Of a stretch of DNA of 64,000 bases, positions 11,179 through 23,614 are shown piece after piece (position 1 is the stretch's first letter; every line of letters starts with the position of its first letter). Origin of the DNA: Anoplolepis gracilipes (Eukaryota; Arthropoda; Insecta; Hymenoptera; Formicidae). The stretch lies in the NCBI RefSeq assembly GCF_047496725.1, contig NC_132986.1, positions 3,752,501-3,816,500 on the forward strand. The letters run 5' to 3'. The position numbers and the translations under genes were made by a program. The notes beneath the pieces are model-generated. The model had not been told where the DNA came from and ran no database searches. It was given only the letters and a program-made list of their open reading frames with translations.

Positions 11179-11292
11179 TTAAATAATATTTTCTTTATTT
11201 TCTTCTATAAATTGGATTAAGGTGTCCAATATAACTTCAGGGTCAACAAAGGTGTCTTGTTGAATTTCAGTATCAGTTGTTTGAGGTCTCAT
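11179..11292 (-). pseudogene. Beta small terminal ORF, truncated copy
   Basis: Starts MRPQTTDTEIQQDTFVDPEV and matches the 53- and 59-residue versions in beta copies 2 and 3. A TAC-to-TAA change after ENII ends it at 37 residues. Family unknown; acidic with an amphipathic-looking C-terminal half in the longer copies. Confidence 0.6.
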
Positions 11293-13607
11293 TTATTCCT
11301 AATTTATTTGGAGCTAATTAATAGAGATAGGGATAAGATTTATATGTCTTTAGCATGTAAGTGTAGGGAATATTATAGATATTTGAATTTTAAACTTTAA
11401 CGAGTAATGATTTTTTTGACACCCGGTATACAAGAGATATATATAGGGTGGCTTTAAAGTAAGATATCGTCTCTATTATTCAGTAGTGAGTATTAGGTAT
11501 TATTATAACTTATTAATAAGGAGTTTGATAATTCTTATAATTAATTTATTTAATTAACTATTATAGGGATTGATTTGGAGAATCGAGATTGGGGACTGAT
11601 TATCATCAGTTCGAGTCTATTACAATGGAATTGGTCCGGTCTTCTTAGGATGGACCAGTAAAAACAAGATGGCTGACGTCTTAGAAACAAATGGAAGTAT
11701 TTCGGAACCTATTAGGGGTAAGTTTACGAAATTTCGCCTATAAGGTCGTCAGGAGATATTACATAAAATAGACGGTTCAAATAATATTTTTGCAGGTGCA
11801 AAACTGTGATCTATTGAATAGTAGAATTCTAAAGTTGTCTCAATTTAGTTGAAATTTTGTATAAATCTTAGTGTGATAGTAGTAAGGGTATTTAAAGGTC
11901 TTTGGAATCCTTAAGTCAAAAAATAAAAAATTTAAAAATGGCGGCTAAAATGTGTAAAATAGGCTAAAAAGCATGTCCTCGAAGTTTCGGGCAATTTAGA
12001 AATTTTTGTTAATTTTTTATTTATTTTGCAATAAATTTTGTTTTTTATTGTTATTATAAAATACTATTGTTAATTGATCATAAAAAAAAATTTGTTGGAA
12101 ATTATTAATTTGCAAGTAGAATAGAATAAATGAAAAAAAAAAATTTCTAATATCATATCCCCGATAAATCTTCAATTGTTCAATTATATAAGTAATTTGT
12201 TAATCAACATATGTTGGAAAAATAATATTTATAATTATATAGGAGTTTAATTATAATGACTTGACTAAATTTTATATGGAAAAGATAAATTGTTGTTTGT
12301 AAATTTTTATAAATTTAAATCTAAAAGGTCGTTTTCAATAAGTTAATATATATGTGTTAATGGGTATACACATAATTTTAATATTTGTTCTAGTTCCTCA
12401 GGTCGTAATTAATTGGTGGACCAAATTTGGTCCCTTAATGCAAAATGGTATAAGAGTGGTAACTCTAGGAAGTTATATAGTTTATGGCTTAAGGAGGAAC
12501 ATATGATCTAAGACGTGTCGGAAGTATTTATTATTTTAATAAAGAAATCGGTGGTTATTTATGGATCTTCGGATAAGGGAGTAAGGTATGTGATTAATAG
12601 TTTCGTATGGAATATAAATTTCGTTTAAACAATTATTGTTGCATGTATTAACGAATTATATGAGAATAGGTTAACTATATTAATTGTTATTAGTAAGAAT
12701 TTATTATGATTTTTTTTTATATTTGATAAAATTGATATTTTATTTAGTAAGATTTGCAACTAAAAAAAAATGATAATTTTATAAAATTTATGTACGTATG
12801 GGCATGTTCATGATTGAGTCTGGTGGGAAAAGGAAGAATATTACTAGATAGAACATAAATATGAAAGGATAATGAATATTGATGATCACTCTGTTGAATT
12901 TATTGTTCTGGAGGAAGATAAAACTGACTTAATATGAGTTGTTGAGTAAATTGATGTAAATTAATTTATAAGTTTTGGACAAGTTATATCTGTATAGTAA
13001 CGAATATAAGGGAATCAATTATTTTATTTGTATGAGAGATTTTATGGTTCATGAATACTTTGAATTAATTTTTTTTATTTTATAATAAAGCAATTATTAC
13101 TATTAATATTATTATTATTCTTACGATTAAGTATATATGTACTAAATAAAATATATGTCTTTGCAGATTTGATATTAAGTGGGAAGGTGTCATACAAAAT
13201 AAATAAAGTCACACTGGAAAATAGTTCATTGGAGGCCAGCGATATTATTTATTTAAAAATCACCGTCTCCGATGGAAAAGGGAAATGGGTAATATAAGAA
13301 GGATGCTCCTTATTTATTCATATCGTTATTTATTAAGATAAGTATCATGAATCTTCCTTTTTATTATATTTTATTTGTTTATTTCCTTATTATAATTAGA
13401 AAAATCAATAATTAGTAATTTAATATTAATTTTATTGATAAGAATAAACTTTATCGTTTCATAAATACTTATACGTATGTCTTAAAAATTTGAATAATAT
13501 TTTATTTATTTTAAAGGTCTTATATGAAATTATTATTATCGTTAATAATTTTTTATAATATATATATTTTATTAATTATTATTTTTTCTCTCTTTTTTTT
13601 ATGAATT

Positions 13608-13610
<3 letters not shown>

Positions 13611-13658
<48 letters not shown>
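13611..13658. repeat. TA microsatellite
   Basis: Uninterrupted AT dinucleotide run inside the AT-rich part of beta copy 1. The minus-strand open frame covering it is low-complexity and was not called. Confidence 0.95.
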
Positions 13659-13659
<1 letters not shown>

Positions 13660-14002
13660 AGCTAAGGGTGGAACAGTTTATTACATGAGCAATAATATAA
13701 ATGTATGTTGTGAAGAAATTACTATTATTACGTTTATTTATTATATTATATATATATATATATATGTATAACAAAATTTTACGTATTCTATGATCGAAAA
13801 TAATATTAAATGATAAAGAAATATGAAATGATAAAGAAAATACTTTAATATAATGAAAGCAGTTGATTATAATTCAATATGTATATATACTATTTTATTT
13901 AAGTGATATTCAATTTTGAATATGATAATTTAATAATAAGGATGTATATAATATGTGGTGTGTGTGTGGGTTTGAAATTATGACTTACCTTTGTTAATGC
14001 TT

Positions 14003-14359
14003 CTAGCTTTGCTGATTTTCCTGGGCTTTCTTCTCGTACACGGGTCGTCGTGGATCTCCCTCAGGGATGTCACTAGCAGGGGTTGAGGCAGGACACAGCT
14101 CGATTTCAACCAACGGTCCAGGCCAGCCAATAAATTCGAAGGTTCTTCGCGAGATGGGAACTTCGACTGAGTCAGATGTAGGAAGTTGGTCGAAAAGTTC
14201 CACGACAATTCTTCAATTGTCTGGTACGCTAACTGGATTGTCTTTTATGTCTTTTGCTACTTGACCGAGGCCGTTGTCACTATTCAAAATCTGTCTCTGT
14301 CGTCGTAAAGTGGCACGTAATTGTCTATGTCGTTTACCGGCGCGACAGGAACCAGGCAT
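14003..14359 (-). pseudogene. Arg-rich protein of beta, copy with nonsense codon
   Basis: Starts MPGSCRAGKRHRQLRATLRR and aligns along its length with the intact 109-residue version at 30655-30984. A CAA-to-TGA change (14213-14215) interrupts it before RIVVELFDQLP. Differences from the intact copy are mostly in third codon positions and the one length difference is 6 nt, in frame, so both descend from a selected protein gene. Upstream there is a conserved acceptor (AATTTATAG just before the ATG). Downstream this copy keeps a perfect donor AAAG|GTAAGT (13983-13988), so the ORF lies in a defined exon. Confidence 0.7.
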
Positions 14360-14426
14360 TTACTATAAATTATAATTAAAATTTTATTCTAATTTGAGAA
14401 AGTATTATTCATTATAGGCTGACAAT

Positions 14427-14546
14427 CTGGATCAAGCGACATTCAAGCAGCTCATCGACTAAGTCTCAGCTCTGCTCGAACTAACACGAGGGGCACGTCA
14501 CTCTGCTCTATCCCAGGCACGGGTCTCGCTAACGCTCAAGATCCAG
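14427..14546 (-). ncRNA. Conserved 120-nt structured segment of beta, copy 1
   Basis: The segment runs between complementary ends CTGGATC and GATCCAG, extended by AGCG/CGCT, and contains smaller hairpins such as CTCG..CGAG. It differs from the beta copy 3 segment (30471-30590) at only three positions, while the neighbouring Arg-rich gene is clearly more diverged. Read on the other strand it sits between an acceptor (TTCATTATAG) and a donor-like GTACGT, so an antisense exon is an alternative reading. Confidence 0.5.
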
Positions 14547-15488
14547 ACGTACGTTAAATATTTAATCAATATTAAATTAATTATAGTAAATACTGGTTGA
14601 GGGTGAAGAATTACTATTTTGATATAATAAATTTGTGAATATCGTGAAATAAGCAATTATGAATTTTAAAAGCTTGAAAATTTTACAGATATTGCGAGTA
14701 TATTAATGATTGATTACAATTTAAAAGTAAAAGGTACAACCGCACTGTATCAGACATTGGAAATTAATTAACAATAAAGTAGTAATTCTAAATTATAAAG
14801 TAGAGTAAGTCGCAGCTCTAAATTATAATATAAGACGAGTCACGAAGACGAGAAAATAAAGTATTATTAAAGATCTACCTTGACGACACAAAGTAACTGA
14901 CGAACTAAGTTAAAATTGATTTTAGGACGCAGTGAATAAAGACTCGGAGACGACTTTCTTATTGCGATGGTTTAATACGATTGCTGAATTTCGACTGACT
15001 CCGTCCGCAAGATCGACTGACTTCCTGCGGTCCGTCCCCACTGCGGGTTCACCTCCCTCCAGGCATCCAGTGGACCCAGGATTTCCCGGGTTGGCTACTT
15101 CGCCCGGATGGATTTTTGGATCCTGGTGAGGGAACTCTCTGCCTTCGAAGACGTCAGAAGCGACGAGCTCTTCATAATCTTAATAGGTTCGATGAAAATT
15201 GCAAAGTTTATAAGTTGGTATCTAGCGGTAAATTTCAAAAGCGAGTTGTTATAATATTTAACTTCGTTGAATCTCTGCGTCGTAATATAAGAATAATATT
15301 CGGTTTCATCGAGTCTTTCTCGCCGTCGTCTAATTATTGATTTTTTGATACACGAATAAGAGACTCTTTGTCTTATAAAATAATTTCGTACTCTTATATT
15401 ATAATTCATTTTACAGCAAGAGAGACTTATTAATTTAACTTTAGTAAAAGTTAATATTCATTCTTGTAATTATTATATCTATTAATTA

Positions 15489-17425
15489 TGTTACGTCCAG
15501 GCCCGTAGAAAGGATGGGTCAGAGGAAGGGCGTAAGGAACTGTTCCGATGTCAAAAGTCTTATCGACGAGTGACTCGGTCGAGCGAACTGCAGGTTAGCA
15601 AACAGGTAAACGACGGGTGTCGTTATTACTCTGTTATGCGAACGCTTTCTCTCGGTGGTCCCTTTTTGGTAAGAGAATCGAATCTCTTTTATGCGGGACG
15701 GGACCTTGTATGATCTTTCGCGTGGAGGGAGTGAGGGAGTTAAATAAGTTTACCGATCATTTAATTTTTAAATTAACATTTATTCAATTAATCCCTACCA
15801 TTGTACATATAACTTTATCGATATTATCAAATCTGCCTTAAAATTATTTGTATGAGTGTGTGTGTGTTTGTGTGTGTGGATCGCGGGTTTGACAAAAGTA
15901 CGGAGGTCATCAATCAGAAAAGAAGGGGAACGAGTGCGAGTCTAAAGATTTTATTCTGGTTGGTATTTGTACAATAGTTTATAATAAGAAAAAAAAAATA
16001 ATAATAATAATAATTTGGGAACGGTGTTATGTGTGTTACGGCGCGATGTCGATGTCTTTGAAGACGCTATCTATAATGCTGAGGAGAGCGGAATAGGATA
16101 TGGATGCAAGTTTTGATTCTAAGGAGGGGAGCGCAGAGGTGTCAGAATCTGCTGGAGAGTATTCCAAAGAGGAGTCGGGTAATTCTATTGTGTGGTTCGA
16201 TGAATTATCCGAGAGGTTTACGGACGAGGAATCGGAAAATGTTAGAAGAGACGATGGCGGTGAGTCATCGGATATATCGATGACTGAAGGTGAAAGGGGT
16301 AATACGATGGGGAAGGAAAATCTTCAGGGTAACTATGAGTAGATGGGAAAAGGGTTTTTAACGGGGTGGAGCAGCGCGAATACTGCGGTGAAGAAAAGGA
16401 GGAATCTAAACTGTTGATTTCGTTCTCGGTCGTGTCGTCCGATCTATTGTCTCGATTTGCTCGCGAGAATCGGCGGGTCGGCGCGATTTTAGGCACTTTA
16501 AATAAAGAATAAGGTTGAATAAAGGGGAAAGGAGACGATGAGAGAAAAAAAAACAAAAGAGAAAGAAATTAAACTTACTATTTGGGCAGATTGGTTGCGT
16601 TTTAACTGCTGGTGTAGTTGTGGCTCCAGTTGTGGTCTTACTCGGCGGGTGGTCTTGTTGAGCACTGACTCTGAATAGGTTTTAAAACGTAAACGGAACT
16701 CCCGTAGTGTAGACGAATTGTTTGAGTCAGCGAACGACCAAAAAATCTGTGCCGAATGAATCTGATGTTGTACTGTCAACTGATTTTAAATTTTGGATGT
16801 TCGTAATGCGCGAGTCTTCCCTTTTTATATTAAATCTTGAGGGCGTGTTAACAATTTGGGCGGGAGTATTTTTGAGATTTTGACGTGTAAAAAGCTGTCG
16901 TTCGGTGAGATCCTTCTCCTCCTTTTTTTTGATTGTTGCTGATTGATGGGCTCTGTATGGCCTCTTAGGAAATTTAGAGATTCTTCATTTGGTTATCTCT
17001 TGGGATTATGCAGCTGTTTTTATCCATTATTTATTTAGGGGATCTCGTTTTCGGTCCTTTTCGGTCATTTCTTTGAACATCGATTTCAATGTTTTTTAAA
17101 ATATTTTTCGTCGCGCGATCCCTTTTATGATTAGTCGGGCGATTATTGCTTCATTTTCGTGGGAGGAAAAACGTGGAGTCGACAGTGCGTAGCGGCATTA
17201 TTTGTTTCTTTCTTAAGATTATGCAGCTGTGTTTGTCTGTTTCGTTGTTTAGAGGATTTCGTTATTGATTCCTTCCGGTATTTGTTTAGATATTGTTTTT
17301 AGTAGGTCTGAACATTATTTGATAATAACGGTTCTTTTTTATTGCGCGACCCGTTTTTTGTGACCGATCGGATGATTATTGTTCATTTCGTGGGAGGAAA
17401 AACGTGGAGCCGACAGGACGTAACA
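15489..17425 (-). mobile_element. Solo LTR (1.94 kb) of a Gypsy-type element
   Basis: Tips on the plus strand are TGTTACGTCCAGG and GACAGGACGTAACA, flanked by a 4-bp ATTA duplication (15485-15488, 17426-17429). TG..CA ends and a 4-bp duplication are typical of Ty3/Gypsy integrases. No internal retroviral genes are present, so it is a recombination product. TATAAAAAG near 16829 on the minus strand sets the sense. Plus-strand frame 16100-16342 is acidic and Ser-rich, with no family recognised. Confidence 0.85.
16574..16829 (-). promoter_or_regulatory. TATA, initiator and splice donor of the solo LTR
   Basis: Minus strand: TATAAAAAG (16821-16829), initiator-like TCAGT about 45 nt downstream (16779-16783), then a strong donor ATA|GTAAGT at 16578. 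This would give a leader exon of about 200 nt. The TATA-to-initiator spacing is longer than usual, so the start could lie elsewhere. Confidence 0.4.
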
Positions 17426-18074
17426 ATTATTTTCTTTTTACTTATTAATTACATTTCATATTTGAATTTCTTTTAGTTCCCTCTCTTGTTGTATTACATA
17501 TTTCTTATTGACATTTTACCTTTTTTTTATGGCATCCTTTTATATATAATATGTGCATTTCCCTTGAGGTATGTTTACTAAATAATTTTTCCTTTTTTTC
17601 TAATTTTTTTTCATTATGATAATTAAGAAAATGCAAAATTTATAACTGATAAAGCGATTTTTAGTATGATTTGGTATTGACATACTAATATAATGGTTTT
17701 AAAAGTATTATTGTTACGTTCGCATAATTTATTTATTAGATTTTAACGATTCTGATATTATAGTAACATATATTTCTATATATTTTAATAGAGAAAATTT
17801 CAATTCTTATTTAGAGAGTCAAATGGTAAAGTAGTCTAATGGTTGCAGTTATATGATTTTCTTTACTGATAATGGTCAGTATTATTTTGTTAACACTATG
17901 TAAGCAAGCAATATCCAATTTAATAGCTATATAATATTTTGCTCGATTAAATATTTTATTGCGCGAATTTGAGAGATATACGTATATCTCATACCTTGTG
18001 TTCATATTTCTAGCGGTACGTTTATATTTTGAAAATTTTAATTTGAAATTTTTGGCGGGACGTCACACCTAACA

Positions 18075-18828
18075 TTTTAGGATAACGTAACACAATTTAG
18101 CAAAGCAATGCCGATTCCTAATCAAGAGGCTACGACAATTGTAAAGGAATTTACGACGAAAATTATTTTCGAATATGAAATTCCAGATAAAGTTTTAACC
18201 GAGCAAGGAACGAAACTTTTCTGAGTGACGTTTTCAAGAGCGTATGTAAATTACTAAGGATTGCGAAAATTCAGACAACGACATATCATCCCGAGAATAA
18301 CGGAGCGTTAGAACGTTCTCATTGAGAGTGTATCTACGACATTATATTAACGCGGATCAGACAAACTGGGATGAATGGATTCCTTACGCCATGTTTACAT
18401 ATAATATTACACTACACACTGTTACGGGATTTACACCGTTCGAACTGGTGTACGGACACAAGGCGATTCTACCTACGGCACTGACGCAGCCGCCTAAGCC
18501 CACATGTACATACGACGATTATGCAAATGAAGTGCGAGAATGACTGCGAGCAACGCAGAAATTAGCAAAGGATCATGTACAAGCAGAAGAAATTAAAGCA
18601 AAGGAGAAGTATGATAAGAAAGCCAAAGAAATAAAATTTCGAGTAAGAGAAAAGGTTCTCTTACATGATAAAACAATCCGTAGAGGGCGATCCAAAAAAT
18701 TAGACGCATTATGGATAGGACCCTACGTAATCACCGAAAGAAATTCGGATGTAAATTACACAATAAAAAAAGGGAGAAGAACTGTACGCGTACACGTGAA
18801 CCGATTAAAATCTTTCGTGGAAAATTAA
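18075..18828 (+). pseudogene. Errantivirus integrase, C-terminal part of pol
   Basis: Readable pieces include the core-domain end (TEQGTKLF in the DQG..F position, then FTYNITLHTVTGFTPFELVYG) and the C-terminal GPY-like segment (DALWIGPYVITERN). It ends HVNRLKSFVEN at 18828. Several in-frame stops (for example just after TKLF and before LRATQKLAKDH) show decay. Integrase inserts the cDNA into host chromosomes and is the 3' domain of pol. Confidence 0.8.
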
Positions 18829-18880
18829 ATAGATGCGACACCGCGGAAAAGAGAGATAAGGAAGAAAGTATTACAGTATA

Positions 18881-20781
18881 CATGTTGCATTATATAATAC
18901 AAAGATATTCATATTACAGTATGATAGCTAGAAGTGTGGATAGCACGGATCCAGGCATTACGACAGCATGGAACATCCAAAAATTCTCAAACGAGCCAGG
19001 GATTTATTTTGAAAAAATTGGGAAAGCAAATCAAGTCGAATCAGCGTGGAAAATGGTAATAAAATTAGATATTACGGCGTTGAGTCATCGACATCAGCAA
19101 TTGCAAGGATATATGGCGCAGACCAGGGCGTTGTGTTACGATAAACTTTTGGAAGAAGATATGAAGGATATTTGCGATACTCTTTTATAGCTAACAGAAA
19201 AAGATAACGAGCAAGTAACAGCATTATTAACTCGAATCAAAACCATTTACCAGACATCGGAAAAACCACGTAGAGGATTAATCGATGGATTAGGAACAAT
19301 AGCAAAAACGTTATTCGGAACAATGGACGTCGATGATGAAAGAATAATCAAAGAACAAATGAACCTTCTACAAGGAAAATAACAGACGTTACAGCATGTT
19401 ATGAAGAACCAGATCAAAGTATTTAAACGCCACAATAGCACATATTGATCATCTGGAAAAAGTTATTCAAGAAAACGAAGACAGATTTCTTAACATAACA
19501 GAAAAAATGAGACAGAGCTGGTTACAAATGGAAAAAGGTTACGGATATAGAGAAGAGCTAAACAAGCATTTTATTGTACTAAACGCAATTATAGGAAACT
19601 TAACGAACGATATGATGGACATTATCACACATCTACAAGACGTTAAAAAGGGAATAGTCAATATAAGATTGGTGCCGATTGAAGAAATAATAAGTAATCT
19701 CAGGGAAATAGTGCCACAAATGCCACAAGGAGCGCGCTTTCCATTTCAAATAACACAAGGAAATTGGGAAACAATTGGAAAATTCATAACGATTAGCGCA
19801 TATTGTGATAATACACATGTATTCACGATATTAAGATTTCCGTTAATAGGATATCTAGAATATGAATTAATAAAACTGATATCCTTACCTATATATAAGT
19901 ACAACAATGTATTTGCGTTCATAGAAATAAACCAACCGTGGATAATAATAGATATAAACAGTAGAATATACTTTACTATGACGGAGAGAGATCTTCAAAA
20001 CTGCGTAATAAATAATCAGCAGTATATATGCGAACAAAATTATCTGATACATCGCATAAATAATCAAGCTTATGTGAAGTGCAAACATATGTACAGCTAG
20101 GAACACACACAGATAACTGTAACATAAGACACATACACACGAACACAACGATTTGGACGATGCTGAGTAACGCGAACTCATGGATATACTCCACGCGAAC
20201 GAAACAACAGATAGAAATAACGTGCGAGAACGAAACGACTAAGAAAGTCGAGATTGATATGACGGAGCAGTTAACGATAAAAGGGAAATGTAAAATCATA
20301 ACACCCGACGTAATAATAAGAACAAAAAAAAACTACATTAGTAACATACATTGAAATGCATATACCAGACTATAATTTAACACTGCTTCCACGAGAACAA
20401 ACAGACAGATTATTAAATAAAATCGAGGCAATTAAGCTACGAAAAATAATAAAAAATCCATCAGAGTTAATGGAGTTAAGTGAAACTTTAAGAGACATAA
20501 ACGAACAATTACAGGACAATACTTTCACAGTTCTAAATAAGCCAATAGTCTACTATGTAATATCAAGTTGCATGGGAGCGATAGTAATAATTGGTATAGT
20601 AGTAATAATATTTGCAATAAGAAAATACGCCAACAAGCAAAAACAGGTAACTAGGAATTTGAACCCGATGGCAAGACCAAGCATAATAGAAGAAAATAGT
20701 TATAACTTGCCATACCATACGCGAAAGTTAGAAAAAGCAAACACTAGTAATAGAATAGACGATACTGCGATATTATACTAG
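18881..20781 (+). pseudogene. env: Errantivirus envelope (baculovirus F-like), broken
   Basis: The region encodes an errantivirus-type envelope that would mediate membrane fusion. The signature is the basic cleavage and fusion-peptide-like stretch RRGLIDGLGTIAKTLFGT near 19267-19320. A long ectodomain follows (open frame 19507-20100), and a C-terminal membrane segment lies around 20545-20620, followed by a basic cytoplasmic tail. Stops near 19188 and 19381, a shift around 20080-20100 and another near 20354 break the frame. The gene overlaps the integrase end closely, as usual in this lineage. Old endogenous copy, not functional. Confidence 0.8.
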
Positions 20782-20891
20782 AATAACGATTAAGAAACGA
20801 TTATAAAATTAACGCGGAAGAATCCTGTAAAGAATTAGAAGTAGACGAAAATTCACCGATAGTTAATTTTCTTTTTTCGAAGGGGGAAGGA

Positions 20892-21331
20892 TGTCACGGC
20901 CAGACACAAAATATTAATAATTCGTAGAAAGAATTAAGGGCGGAAGAAGGAATTAAATAAAAAATATTAAAGTTTAGAAAAAGATCACGAACGAGTAAAT
21001 AAAGATATAAAGAAAGATAAGCATACGTGACGGAAATTAGAATACGACACGACAGAAAGATGCTGTGTAAGCGGAAGCGGCAATGAAAACAATACGTGCT
21101 CCGATCAGGACCGCCGTCTTTCCCACCTACGAAAAATTAGATATATAAAGACGTCGCAATGATCCTTGCGTCGTCAGTTTAAACATTAAGTGCAATCACT
21201 GTATAATTGTAGTCGATAAAATATATTCTTTTAAGATAATGTACGGAGTGTTTTCTTTAGTGCGTGGGTTCTAATCCTTTGGGCAGCCAGAATCCCTTCT
21301 GCATTCTACTTTAGAGTAGACGGGCGTAACA
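20892..21331 (+). repeat. Errantivirus 3' LTR (440 bp) with preceding polypurine tract
   Basis: The purine run GAAGGGGGAAGGA directly precedes TGTCACGGCC, and the repeat ends GGGCGTAACA. The polypurine tract primes plus-strand DNA synthesis in LTR elements, so it fixes the orientation. The tips match the TGTNACG..CGTNACA pattern of the other LTR families here. Confidence 0.85.
21142..21178 (+). promoter_or_regulatory. TATA-Inr core promoter of the errantivirus LTR
   Basis: TATATAAAG (21142-21150) is followed by the arthropod initiator TCAGT at 21174-21178. The spacing of about 32 nt is canonical, so transcription of the element would have started here. Confidence 0.75.
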
Positions 21332-21334
21332 ACA

Positions 21335-22850
21335 CCAAGAACAAGTTATTATTGCTGTTTTGCCACAAATATCGCATTTTACTTTAGAATTTTTTTTTAA
21401 ACAAAATTCTACTGGTGTTTCAAACTCTGTTGGTCTATATCTTCTGTACATATTCATTTTGAAACCACGCATATTTAAATAAATTTTGAAATCTGACGAG
21501 AAGTGATAGTGTGTTAATGATTGTAATTTTAACATATTATTTCTTGCATAAAGATCCAAAACAAGATCTAACAACATAACAATATCAGAAAAGTGTTTAA
21601 TAAAATTCTTTCACTACTGAAATTCGTTTATGTCTAATGGCTGTATTTTTCCTGTTGTACCGGCGAGAATAGTTAAGAAAACAATATCTGTTGCAAAATC
21701 TGGTTTGCTTTCTGAAATTATGTTAGGACAATGTCTACTCCATGAATCTAATAATAATACCGATTGTGGCCCGACATTCGGAAAAAATACTTCCTTTAAC
21801 CAAGTTTTTACATAATTTGATGTTAATTTGTTTGATGTTGAAGCCAGAACAAAGATATTAGGCGCCTTGAATAATGTTTCCTGTACTCTTGGACCAAACG
21901 TTCCTGTAATTTCTTTTAAAACTATAAAAAGAAGTGGTAATAATCTGCCATCAGCCGAAATAGTCGGTTGAATTGTATAGCTATGCGTGGTTGATGATAC
22001 AGACTGTACTACAGATTCTACCTTTTTTAATTCTATCTTTTTTAATTCTACCTTTTTCAGCTAAAGTATGACCAGAATGAAATTCTAACTGAAATCCACT
22101 TTGATCCGAATTATAAATATTTTCCACTCCATATCAATTAATATATTTTACAATTGTAATAAATGTATCGTTTATCTTCCAAGTCTGTTTTTGACAGATC
22201 TTTTTGTTACAAATTTTGTTATTTTCCGAGACACAATATTATGTATCTTTTTGAATTTGTTTACCCATGTTTCGGAGGCTTTGAATCCTGGCGCATTTTC
22301 TTTTTCTTGTGCTTGAAAAGCCCATTGAGCAATGTCAATATCATGAATGATGATTTTTCTTTCAAGTGCTTTATTAAAATGATTTAATGTGTATTCAGAA
22401 TTTTTTTTAATTTTTCCAACCCACTACCATCTTGAATGATTTGGTTTTCCCATCGTCGTAGTTGTCGAATCGATATAACTTTTTAAAATTTTTGTTTAAC
22501 TCCTTCAAGTGATCTTGGTCTTGTTTTTACCACTCCTCCAGTATTCCACAGCTTGCCTTTTATAGTCATTCGATATTGTTGTTTCAACAGAATTACAAAT
22601 AACTTCTTCTGGGAGATAGATTTTCTCTTCATTTTTGTGTCTAAAAAATCAATTTTTTCCGCTTCTGGAATCTCATATTTATCGTAAAAATCTAATGTTT
22701 CTTTCATTTCTAGTTGAAATTGTTCTTCATCTTTTATTTCTAACAACATACGTTCAATTTTTTCTTTCACTTCTCTTTTCTGTAGGTTATCGGAGTTTGT
22801 TGATAAATCAAATCAGTAAAAGTTGCAGAAAGTAAAAGTATTACGTTGTA
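21335..22850 (-). pseudogene. Decayed pogo/Tigger-like transposase (DDE_1 family)
   Basis: Minus strand. The N-terminal region (22770-22483) is charged and coiled, followed by broken DNA-binding sequence. The DDE_1 core includes SVLLLDSWSRHCPNI (catalytic Asp) and GTTGKIQPLD, followed by a segment ending near 21320 with a CDICGK..CSWC cysteine pair. Many stops and shifts lie between pieces. The 3' end is cut by the errantivirus LTR. These transposases move TA-flanked DNA elements; this one is a relic. Confidence 0.75.
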
Positions 22851-22859
22851 TGGATTAAA

Positions 22860-23373
22860 CTGCAGCATTCTGAAATATTAAAATTTTAATATATATCTCG
22901 AACTTTTATTATATATAAAAAAGAATAAATTTCACAATTAATAAAATTGTCTTTTTATGAGTAATGTCATCTCTTACTTTCTCTTGTGTGACAAAAATAT
23001 AATAAAGCAAAATAAATTAAGCCATTAAAACAAAATAATAATTTTAGATTTTGTATATGTTGTGATGATAGAGAAAAACTACAGTATAAGATATTGAAAT
23101 AGAAATTCTAAAATTTGAAGTAACCAGAAAATAATTTTATAAACAAAAAATAATTTTATTGTTAGTAGAGATGCTTACAAAAAATTTATTGAACCATCAA
23201 TCATAACATTTTATTGACAAAAAAATGATTTTTTTATAAATACGGAACAAGAGAATAATATGAAAAATGACAAAAAATGAATAACGATAGCAGAATTAAA
23301 TATTTGTTTTTTATTATTAATGTAATAAATTTTTTAAGACTAAAGTATTGATTTATTTTTTAATATATATATG

Positions 23374-23439
<66 letters not shown>

Positions 23440-23614
23440 TAGCAAGTTAATTCTTGTTCCATTTCATTTCGGTTTTCCGTACGTTACGATGTTTGCATTA
23501 TAGGTATATGCATAATAATGATTTAACGATTTTTTATAATTTTAATAATCTCAAAGCAATGAATGACAAGAATAAGACAAAAAGTAATACAACTCAACAA
23601 TAAATACTTACATG
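22860..23614. other. AT-rich spacer without a gene
   Basis: Apart from a GCGT/GT microsatellite (23373-23436) I see no gene, TIR or LTR between the pogo relic and beta copy 2. Confidence 0.7.
23373..23436. repeat. GCGT then GT microsatellite
   Basis: About nine GCGT units followed by about twelve GT units, directly after a short TA run. Confidence 0.95.

Larger units (their letters stand above)
10958..18067 (-). mobile_element. Long LTR-like repeat beta, copy 1
   Basis: On the minus strand it starts TGTGACGTCCCGCC at 18067 and ends ...CACGTGACA at 10958. It is colinear with beta copy 3 (28503-32834), where it directly follows an env gene. It carries pseudogenised versions of the Arg-rich protein and the small terminal ORF, plus the conserved 120-nt structured segment. 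A solo LTR (15489-17425) interrupts it. It is inserted into alpha copy A after TACTGC, but no target duplication is visible because the 18067 side abuts an unrelated errantivirus. Between about 12350 and 13950 it is AT-rich with no gene. Confidence 0.7.
18068..21331 (+). mobile_element. 5'-truncated errantivirus (Ty3/Gypsy with F-type env)
   Basis: In order: integrase C-terminal half, env with a fusion-peptide-like motif and a C-terminal membrane anchor, polypurine tract (20881-20891) and a 440-bp 3' LTR. Gag, protease, reverse transcriptase and the 5' LTR are absent; the left break coincides with the tip of beta copy 1. The order int-env-PPT-LTR is that of insect errantiviruses. All coding parts carry stops or frameshifts, so the copy is dead. 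Confidence 0.85.

Noticed and set aside
13553..13774. Minus-strand frame rich in Tyr/Ile
   Set aside because: Translation of a TA microsatellite.
15489..17425. Acidic plus-strand frame 16100-16342 as a gene of the solo LTR
   Set aside because: No second copy in the window to test conservation, and it is antisense to the TATA-defined direction; left as an observation only.
19885..20299. Minus-strand frames opposite the errantivirus env
   Set aside because: Shadow frames; the plus strand carries the recognisable env features.
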